In this document: piece after piece, positions 59,501-64,000 of the stretch | Layout of the letters: each line of letters begins with the position of its first letter | How positions within the stretch are numbered: the first letter of the stretch is position 1 | Assembly (NCBI RefSeq): GCF_003589595.1 | Contig: NW_020654878.1 | Coordinates: 275,537 to 339,536 of the forward strand | Length of the DNA stretch: 64,000 nucleotides | Direction of reading: 5' to 3' | DNA from: Hyposmocoma kahamanoa | Taxonomy: Eukaryota > Arthropoda > Insecta > Lepidoptera > Cosmopterigidae | Notes under the pieces: model-generated | Databases searched by the model: none | Told to the model about the DNA's origin: nothing | Seen by the model: the letters and a program-made list of their open reading frames with translations, nothing else | Program-made: the position numbers and the translations under genes

Positions 59501-60210
59501 TGTCTGAGTTAATGCCGATGTTTTTCCTATGATGGATTACTCTCGCACGAAAACGCAACGAAACCATTGTCCACGACGCCATTTGACCTATTAGTCGAAT
59601 GTTTCCAAAAACAGAGCAGGCACCACGCGCCAACCGCTCGATTGTCCATCCGCAATAGCACGCGCGGGCAATGAAAACAAAATGCTATCGTAAGCGTACT
59701 GGACCAGCTTCCGTTCATGCAATCGTTAAACGTTTCTCGACGCTCGCTGGGAAAGATCCAGAGACAATAAGAAGCAAACTACCACCACTTTACAACTAAC
59801 CGACATTGTTATGCCATTCATAATAATAACGTGTAAACTATGTTATAATAACGTGTTAAATAATAAACTATTCGAGCGTTCCAGTTGCGTGGCGCCTGCG
59901 CACGCGTCGTCGTCAATGTGCGAGGAAGCCACGGTTTGGATAACTGTTTGCAATTCGTATAATGAGAATGATATACATCATCATGTAACAAATTAGGCGA
60001 ACTTAATAGAGTTGCACATTAGTAATAAAATGTTCTACAGTTATTGATGAGTTTATATGCGCGTTGTGTTGCTTCAGAAATCACAGAATTGTAGGTAGTT
60101 ACATCCTATCAAGATTTGAGTTATATGTATATTTATCGAGATTATTGTCATTATTAAAATTTCTTACTTTTTTACTATTTTGTACTCACCACAATTTTGA
60201 CGGACACCAT
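37287..60210 (-). CDS. Secreted YGAP-repeat structural protein (resilin-like or cuticular), three coding exons
   Basis: Coding exons on the minus strand are 60210-60190, 39379-39316 and 38596-37287, giving 464 residues. Residues 1-19, MVSVKIVLVSALLVLAVSA, form a signal peptide. A basic KPPRKLKR stretch that could be a proprotein cleavage site follows. The mature part has a GGGFGGGHGGG block rich in Gly, Phe and His, about 30 PSSSYGAP-type repeats with variants (SYGPP, TSYGVP, SNSYGAP), an inner SSFGGSSFG block, then GGYSGGGGGG repeats and the end NQSYDSNGGYVY. The repeated SYGAP motif recalls the elastic domains of resilin-type proteins, where tyrosines form dityrosine crosslinks. No Rebers-Riddiford chitin-binding domain is present. 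The likely role is extracellular matrix, cuticle or another elastic structure. Secretion and the repeat structure are clear; the exact function is inference. Confidence 0.88.
38597..39315 (-). other. YGAP-repeat gene intron 2 (719 bp)
   Basis: GT-AG intron without recognised elements. Confidence 0.75.
39316..39379 (-). CDS. YGAP-repeat gene exon 2 (signal peptide core)
   Basis: Minus strand: acceptor CTTTGTCTGCAG, then CTGGTGTCTGCG, ending at donor GATG|GTAAGC. It encodes LVSALLVLAVSAKPPRKLKR plus D and one base of the next codon. Hydrophobic core, small residues before the predicted cleavage (VSA-K) and phase fit on both sides make this exon secure although it is too short to stand out alone. 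Confidence 0.88.
39836..39988 (-). mobile_element. tRNA-derived SINE, family A, copy 3 (head truncated)
   Basis: The minus strand holds the body with TGAGTTTGGGTGTAATTTGT and the tail AACGCACACACTTCTAG in reverse, but the A-box half of the tRNA-like head is missing, so it should be transcriptionally dead. Confidence 0.75.
40040..40215. other. GC-rich island in intron 1 of YGAP-repeat gene
   Basis: CG-rich stretch with TGCGCAAGACGGTTGCGCAG and ATGACGCTGCGCGCGCAC, between two SINE-A copies. A 64-codon plus-strand frame spans it but looks like chance. It could be a regulatory element. Confidence 0.3.
40466..40681 (+). mobile_element. tRNA-derived SINE, family A, copy 4 (best preserved)
   Basis: Head with A box TGGCCGAACGG and B box GGTTCGATTCC, tRNA-like stem CCCGGGACGGG, body GTGAGTTTGGGTGTAATTTG and GGTTTCCCTAGTGCGGGGCT, and an ATT tail. 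Both internal pol III promoter boxes match consensus. Confidence 0.88.
40957..41110 (-). mobile_element. Family-R dispersed repeat, copy 5 (5' truncated)
   Basis: The minus strand starts at GGTGAAATTACAGGCACATG and runs to CGTCACTTGATATTATAAAA, lacking the head and an internal piece. Confidence 0.7.
42050..42195 (-). pseudogene. Non-LTR ORF2 C-terminal remnant (Jockey/CR1-like)
   Basis: The minus-strand sequence CATAGCCGTT..TGGGGTGGAATTCCTTGC is related to 43164-43510 and 17722-17893. It encodes the WNSL-type motif and ends with the GAATAGGATTTATTTAGATG tail. Confidence 0.55.
42314..42347 (+). repeat. Short TTAGG-like degenerate tandem
   Basis: TTAGGTTCGGTTGGGTTAGG then TTAAGTTAGGTTT. This resembles degenerate copies of the insect telomere repeat TTAGG in intron 1. 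Confidence 0.45.
42952..43153 (+). mobile_element. Family-R dispersed repeat, copy 6 (5' truncated)
   Basis: Starts at AAGGGTAAGGATGCCGGTGA and runs through GGGTGACGGGCGCAGTGG and CACCAGGCGCAAGACATG to TTATAAAAAAAAATC. It abuts a Jockey/CR1-like remnant in the opposite orientation. Confidence 0.72.
43164..43510 (-). pseudogene. Non-LTR ORF2 C-terminal remnant (Jockey/CR1-like), longest copy of its family
   Basis: The minus strand reads KLQSLEHHRKVACLSVFYRI, GECAMELHNLIPPSPF, then a frame change to [51 protein letters not shown]. This is the conserved end of Jockey/CR1-type ORF2 after the reverse transcriptase. One frameshift lies near 43290-43340. Confidence 0.75.
44206..44392 (-). mobile_element. 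Family-R dispersed repeat, copy 7 (internal deletion)
   Basis: The minus strand has TTTCTGCCGCCAAGCAATAA, GTTCCGGTTTTGAAGGATAG, then jumps to CCCTCAGATCGTTGTAATTT, ending TATAAAAAAGAAATC. About 70 bp of the middle is missing. Confidence 0.7.
44625..44831 (+). mobile_element. tRNA-derived SINE, family A, copy 5
   Basis: A box TAGCCGAACGG and B box GGTTCGATTCC are intact. The body GTGAGTTTGGATGAAATTTG follows, and the element ends in an A run rather than ATT. Confidence 0.82.
48694..48879 (-). mobile_element. tRNA-derived SINE, family A, copy 6 (3' end truncated)
   Basis: The minus-strand head TGGCCGAACGGTTACCGTGC and B-box region GGTTCAATTCCCGGG are present. The body ends at about TTTCCCTAATGAGAGG, losing the tail. 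Confidence 0.78.
50287..50355 (+). repeat. tRNA-like SINE fragment, family B
   Basis: GGAGCGGCGATAGCCCTGTG followed by TTGCTTCTCAATAGAGAGGT and a degraded B box GAGATTCAAGT. Confidence 0.5.
50638..50672. repeat. Perfect 15-bp hairpin with 5-base loop
   Basis: ATTCAGTAAACACAC at 50638-50652 pairs exactly with 50658-50672. The phrase TCAGTAAACACACAATCCGT reads clearly as a compact stem-loop. Confidence 0.88.
51096..51180. repeat. Fold-back element family F, inner segment only
   Basis: Carries GACCATGGGACCTGTAAAGG and CTTGAAACGTCGATTTGCTT, the core found at 57045-57085 and inverted at 52352-52398. Confidence 0.5.
52300..52398. repeat. Fold-back element family F, one arm plus inverted core
   Basis: The arm GGAAATGAAACTATTTTTCC to TTTGTTTTTTCAAACAAACC is followed by CGACGTTTCGGGCCCTTTAC and GGTCCCATGGTCACGG. 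The core is in the opposite orientation relative to the arm compared with 56982-57130. Confidence 0.6.
52800..52990. other. GC-rich island in intron 1 of YGAP-repeat gene
   Basis: Runs of CG dinucleotides (ATGCGCGAGCGCCCGCCGTC) in AT-rich sequence, with no open frame of note and no second copy. It could be an internal promoter or enhancer, or a decayed element. Confidence 0.35.
53990..54475 (-). pseudogene. Non-LTR ORF2 C-terminal fragment with a 121-codon intact frame
   Basis: The minus-strand frame 54429-54064 reads SLQLRRDIASLSVFYRLYHG, ECSEEVFNLIPSSPFHQRTT, FLCRTIKLWNRLPAHVFPP, YNIGSFKRSVKKHL and stops. It is the end of a Jockey/CR1-type ORF2 from a different subfamily than the 43164 copy. 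Coding sense is kept, so it is relatively young. Confidence 0.78.
55873..56183 (-). mobile_element. Family-R dispersed repeat, copy 8 (near full length)
   Basis: The minus strand runs from TAGAGTTCCTTGTGATAGAG through TACTGCCATCCTACCTATTT, GTTCCGGTTTTGAAGGGTAA, CAGGGTGTCGGGCGCAGTGG and CATCACTTGTTCGTCCCGTC to an A-rich end. It is one of the best copies for building a consensus. Confidence 0.78.
56982..57130. mobile_element. Fold-back element family F, complete palindrome
   Basis: The left arm at 56982-57036 (GGAAATGAAACTATTTTTCC..) and right arm at 57077-57130 are inverted copies with few mismatches over about 54 bp. They enclose a 40-bp core containing ACCATGGGACCTGTAATAGG. Non-coding. Confidence 0.75.
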
Positions 60211-60237
60211 CTTGACTCCCCGCTTCAGCTCACTGCT
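60190..60237 (-). CDS. YGAP-repeat gene start exon (MVSVKIV)
   Basis: Minus strand: acceptor TAATGTTTCAG at 60248-60238, then 27 bases of leader, then ATG at 60210-60208 with AAG before it, seven codons MVSVKIV, and donor GTG|GTGAGT. It is in phase 0 with exon 2, which is also phase 0 at its start, and joining the two yields a textbook signal peptide. It lies 20.8 kb upstream of exon 2. The call rests on the peptide logic and splice sites and needs a transcript. Confidence 0.75.
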
Positions 60238-61016
60238 CTGAAACATTACGACCAAAGTTTATTTAAAAGTGATTTATGACCTATTGGTCGCTACTCGACA
60301 TTAATGCGGAAAGAAATTTTCAGTGTTCTTCTTTTTATTAAAATCATCAAAACTTGTGAATTATTTTTGAAGACAATTAAGCTACCACGGTAAGAATGTC
60401 TTTGAAGACAATTCCACTGTTCCAGTACATGCCTTAGTACGTACGATTAGGTTTATCTACGATGGTAAGTGCGATTTGATTTAGAAGCAAGTTTTGTGAA
60501 ATCTCATTTCAATTATATTTTAATCGTGTACCTGTCTTAGATGAATAATTTTAAAACCGCAAACTTTTTCAACAAATTGCATTGTACCTATAGCAGGAAA
60601 ATTGAGACCAGCCTGAGTTTCCGCGTAGTCTATGAGCGAATTAAGATGATCAACAACGATTCAGCTATTGCAATTTGATGAGTGGTCGATACCACATAAT
60701 TATGTACCTAAATATTAAGCACATAGTTACAAAAAATTGTTATAATAACTGTATTGCAAATTAATACGTCTGTAGCTGTATTGCAAACTAGCATTTTGTG
60801 AGAAAAGTTCAAAATTCCTCAGTACATTTTACGATATGAGTAATTATTTGCGAAGTGAAAGAGGCATGTCAGGATCGTAGCAAGTAGACGTCCGTAGTCT
60901 CTGTCTACATTGTTGAGATTCAGACGTATCAGTAAGTACGTAAGTTAATTTTATGGTAAAATGACTGAAGTTAATCACAATACGAATTTAAAATGAAACA
61001 CTCACTTCGCACTCAC
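60238..61016 (-). other. Proposed 5' UTR intron of YGAP-repeat gene
   Basis: GTGAGT at 61016-61011 and TTTCAG at 60243-60238. No repeat is recognised in between. Confidence 0.45.
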
Positions 61017-61131
61017 CAGAAAACCACAGATCAAAAATTCCAAAAAAGAGCCGCCGAATTAATTCACAAACTGACAGTTGAGATTCGCTCGAAATGTGGA
61101 ATGGCGGCCGTGCGTGGACGGCGGCGCACTG
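61017..61131 (-). other. Proposed 5' UTR exon of YGAP-repeat gene
   Basis: Runs from a TCAGT initiator to a CTG|GTGAGT donor at 61016. A 779-bp intron would then join it to the acceptor at 60238. A second GTGAGT lies 10 bp further at 61006-61001. Predicted from signals only. Confidence 0.5.
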
Positions 61132-61165
61132 ATGTAAGCGGCGCGGGAGTCGCGCTGCTATATAT
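61129..61165 (-). promoter_or_regulatory. Candidate core promoter: TATA box plus TCAGT initiator
   Basis: Minus strand ATATATAG at 61165-61158 is followed by TCAGT at 61133-61129. The first T of TATATA is 33 bp upstream of the initiator A, close to the usual spacing in arthropod TATA promoters. It sits in a locally GC-rich stretch upstream of the start exon. Confidence 0.5.
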
Positions 61166-62172
61166 GTTTAACCCCTCCCGTGGAGGCAAGCTTGGGATCC
61201 ACCAGCGAACTGGCATCTGTAATAGTTTATTTCTCATCTCCTGAAGGTTTACTATTCCTTTTCAAGGTCGAAGAACGTCGGATTTTCCAGGAGTGATATT
61301 TCATTCTAGATTAGCCCATAAAATGGCAGTGTGTGATTCTTGTAGAAAGATGGTGGTGGTGGATATATTCTCTTTTATTTATTTCCAAATTTATGTTTTG
61401 TCTTTGACAATCTCGGCGGCTAACATTGTCGGCCCTATGTGGAAGTCGCGGGCTCGATTCCCGGTAGGTCCAATTTAACAAACGATATTTTATAAATCAG
61501 TTTTGTTGCGAGGGTTGTGTGTTGTAGTGTAGTTAATTGAATTCCCTCGTTAAAGACCTAGAAATTGTTTGATACATTTAATAAAAATATTTATAGTAAT
61601 ACTTTTTCTTTGCCAAAAATCAACGCAAGGTACTATGCATTAACTAAACATGCACATACTTTAATATTAACTTACGAATACGAATTTACGAGGGCAAACG
61701 ATTACGCCGTAGTACACAATACAAGCCTTTTGAGAAGGATCAATGTATTGGAAAATCAAAGTCACGAAGGTTCTAGTTTTGGTAATAAACAACTATAGGT
61801 TCATCTTAAAACGACATTTTTTGCAGTTGTAGCGTAGTACATTATAAGTAAATCGTATACAAGTGAAACAGTGCAGTCGGGGATTAGCGGACTCCTAGTA
61901 GCAGTGGAGTTTCTTATGAAATAGTTCGTCCGAAGAAATTAAAAATTCAAAATTTTCTTTATTTCATAGGTAAGCAAATTACACTTGAATTGGTGGTATT
62001 GATTAATTACATTTGTATGGCAGATTCTTCTGGAAGAAACTCTAGGGGTTGGTCTTTGTAAATATACCTTATAATTTGCAATATATATTTCAAACATCTT
62101 AGATCGAGAATACTTGCAATAGCTAAATGGGTCACTACAACGGATTTTTATTCAACTATGCAGAAGAAATGC

Positions 62173-62202
62173 TTACACTAAAGGTTACATCCTTTAGTGT
62201 AA
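62173..62202. repeat. Perfect 12-bp hairpin with 6-base loop
   Basis: TTACACTAAAGG at 62173-62184 pairs exactly with CCTTTAGTGTAA at 62191-62202. Confidence 0.85.
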
Positions 62203-62254
62203 AAATTTGTTTAATTATAGTTTTAAGCCGGAATCTAATTATAGAACCGTATAC

Positions 62255-62481
62255 TATTTCTACCGCCAGCGGTAATGTGGCGGCATTACTTCGTTTCGGT
62301 TTTGAAGGATAAGTGTGCTGGTGAAACTACAGGCATGTGGTACTGGTCAACATTGAATCTCAGGGTGGCGGGTGCAACGACAGCGCCCCTCCGGTCTTTG
62401 CGTTGTAAAAGACGTGTCACTCACCACCAGGCGTACGACTTATCCACTTATCCATTCCTTTACTTCATGTTAAAAAAAATC
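62255..62481 (+). mobile_element. Family-R dispersed repeat, copy 9 (diverged)
   Basis: TTCTACCGCCAGCGGTAATG, TTCGGTTTTGAAGGATAAGT, CTCAGGGTGGCGGGTGCAAC, CACCAGGCGTACGACTT, ending TTAAAAAAAATC. The CTCTGAG..CTGTTATG block is deleted. Confidence 0.68.
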
Positions 62482-62988
62482 TGCTCACAATTAATCTTTA
62501 AACAACGTCATAAATATTTTGCTGCGTTGAGTGCAGCCTGCGTATGACATCAAGCTGGCAGCAGTGACTGACGCCGTTGTATTGGAGCATGTTGAGTAGG
62601 TGATACTTGAATAATAATAAAATATATATAGCCAATTGTTAGTAAAACTGAGTTAAGTTACATCGTTACTAACTCGACAGGTCAACGATACTCACGAAAT
62701 CAATGATCATTTATTATTATAAAATATGTGATTATGCTAAGCGCCTTAATGTTCATGCCGCGGCCGCGGCCGAGGATGGACGCAACATCTCAATTACGAC
62801 TGTCGCAACTCTGATTGCTACCGTGATTGATATTATTTTAATTAAATGTCAATAATATGTCATCATGTAATTATAATATTATTTCATTTTGTGATGTGTG
62901 CACAAATGTGTATTTGCAAAGAGCAACCTCTAGAGTTTCTTACACATTCTTCTCAGGCCAATCTGCCTTGCATATGGGTAGTAACTAG

Positions 62989-63238
62989 TTTTTTTTATGA
63001 TACAAAATGACGGGACGTACAAGTCATGTGCGTGGTTGTAAGCGACACACTCGTCTATAATATAACATCAGCACTGCCACTGCGCCCGTCACCCTGAAAC
63101 ATAAGTTGACAAGACACAAACATCATTACACTTCGTAACCGAAACGCAGCAATGCTCACATTACTGTTCGGCGGCAAAAATAGGTAAGCTGGCAGTACTT
63201 CTCTGGACGAACTGTTTCGCAACGAGGTCTACTGCTAC
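62989..63238 (-). mobile_element. Family-R dispersed repeat, copy 10 (diverged)
   Basis: The minus strand runs from GTAGCAGTAGACCTCGTTGC through CTGCCAGCTTACCTATTTTT and TTATGTTTCAGGGTGACGGG to TTGTACGTCCCGTCATTTTG, with internal deletions, ending in an A run. Confidence 0.68.
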
Positions 63239-63631
63239 TCTTTAGATTGATTTTTTATTATTACTCAACCATATACTTTGAGAATCGACGTCCAAACTGA
63301 AGGTCTGCCAATGAGCAATGGAGAGTAATGTACTGAACCTGAACCTGCAGTACCTTTATAGTTCCAAACCCAATGAAATGAAGATTACTTGAGTTTGACT
63401 TTACTTCTAACTAAGGTTTTACTCAAACTTAAGTTCTATATGCGATTAGATTTCATATATGAAACAAATACTGTCGCAACTCAACATTGCTGGAATTGTG
63501 ATGACACAATTTCAAAGTAAAAAAATGACGGAATGGAGCCAATAAATTTGTATTCTCATTTGTAAGTTGATAACTATGTATAAAAAAAAATATAATCCCG
63601 TTATTCGCCATAGGATTCAGTTAGTATTTTT

Positions 63632-63817
63632 TAACTGCCTCTATTGCCGAACGGTTACCATCCCGGACTGCCACGCAGAGGCACCAGGTTCGCCTACATT
63701 TATATCTCTCGTGAGTTTGGGTGTAATTTGTGGCAGTCTATGTATGTGTCCATGGCACCCGCAACACAGGCATTCCCTAGTGCGGGACTATGTAGAGTAA
63801 GTGCGTTATTATTTTTT
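63632..63817 (+). mobile_element. tRNA-derived SINE, family A, copy 7 (deleted after the B box)
   Basis: The head TTGCCGAACGGTTACCATCC is present. A deletion at about 63690 removes the end of the B box and the GGGAGAAATATTTGTATGG link. Body and ATT tail are normal. Confidence 0.78.
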
Positions 63818-63904
63818 AAAATTTTTGAGTTACGAGTTAGTTAGTTACGACAATGTTTGATTTCATGTGCAATATGATGTCAACTGTGGGTCAGTGAGCG
63901 AGAG

Positions 63905-64000
63905 TGATGGTAGCCAAGGGGGGCAACCGCTATTGCTTCTCAATTAAGAGGTCGGGGGCTCAAATCCCTGTGACGGCAAATACGTAACATTACATACGTA
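63905..64000 (+). mobile_element. tRNA-derived SINE, family B, running off the window
   Basis: ATGGTAGCCAAGGGGGGCAA, then TTGCTTCTCAATTAAGAGGT and the B-box-like GGGCTCAAATCCCTG. This is the clearest family-B head. The 3' end is outside the window. Confidence 0.55.

Larger units (their letters stand above)
39380..60189 (-). other. YGAP-repeat gene intron 1 (20.8 kb)
   Basis: No further exon was found in either orientation. It carries SINE-A copies at 39836, 40466, 44625 and 48694, family-R copies at 40957, 42952, 44206 and 55873, Jockey/CR1-like remnants at 42050, 43164 and 53990, a SINE-B head at 50287, fold-back elements near 51096, 52300 and 56982, a perfect hairpin at 50638 and GC-rich islands near 40040, 46230, 46620 and 52800. 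Confidence 0.65.
61166..64000. other. Upstream flank of YGAP-repeat gene with repeats
   Basis: Contains a tRNA-like B-box fragment near 61446-61472 (GGGCTCGATTCCCGGTAGG), a hairpin at 62173-62202, family-R copies at 62255 and 62989, a SINE-A at 63632 and a SINE-B from 63905 to the window edge. No gene is seen. Confidence 0.65.

Noticed and set aside
61446..61472. Isolated B-box-like GGGCTCGATTCCCGG
   Set aside because: No A box at tRNA distance and no cloverleaf; most likely a SINE scrap, not listed as a gene.
1..64000. CRISPR arrays, operons or prokaryotic systems
   Set aside because: No spaced direct-repeat array, no tightly packed genes; all signals are of an insect nuclear genome.

Overview
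The window is arthropod nuclear DNA, most likely lepidopteran. It has AT-rich non-coding sequence, short GC-rich exons with GT-AG introns, and a dense load of non-LTR retroelement tails (R1-, RTE- and Jockey/CR1-like), tRNA-derived SINEs and MITE/fold-back elements of types familiar from moths and butterflies. The species cannot be named from the sequence. Nothing bacterial (operons, CRISPR, prophage) is present.

Two protein-coding genes are supported, and they converge tail to tail. (1) On the plus strand, positions 4075-33528 hold eight in-phase coding exons of the high-affinity choline transporter (CHT, SLC5A7 family), which takes choline into cholinergic nerve terminals for acetylcholine synthesis. 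The exon(s) for about the first 60 residues lie outside the window on the left, so positions 1-4074 are an intron. The eight exons give about 538 residues up to a stop at 33526-33528. (2) On the minus strand, positions 60210-37287 hold a secreted, low-complexity protein with about 30 PSSSYGAP-type repeats between Gly/His/Phe-rich and Gly/Tyr-rich blocks. I assembled it from three coding exons: the start exon at 60237-60190, the signal-peptide exon at 39379-39316 and the repeat exon at 38596-37287. It reads as 464 residues, with a 19-residue signal peptide split by an intron of about 20.8 kb. A 5' UTR exon with a TATA box and a TCAGT initiator is proposed near 61.0-61.2 kb. The protein resembles resilin-like and other structural cuticle proteins but shows no Rebers-Riddiford chitin-binding domain.

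Almost everything else is intron, UTR or intergenic DNA filled with repeats. These are ten dispersed copies of a roughly 300-bp element with an A-rich 3' end (family R); a tRNA-derived SINE family with recognisable A and B boxes (family A, seven copies); two further tRNA-like SINE families (B and C); five Jockey/CR1-like ORF2 C-terminal remnants; two RTE remnants plus one RTE-like tail; a 5'-truncated R1-clade element at 21074-22562 nested inside a family-R copy with a matching target-site duplication; and a palindromic MITE present twice, once split by an RTE fragment.

The best candidates for a second look are the long-intron YGAP-repeat gene with its promoter, the nested insertions, several perfect hairpins, and a few GC-rich islands in otherwise AT-rich introns that no recognised element explains. 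I found no convincing new multi-gene system.
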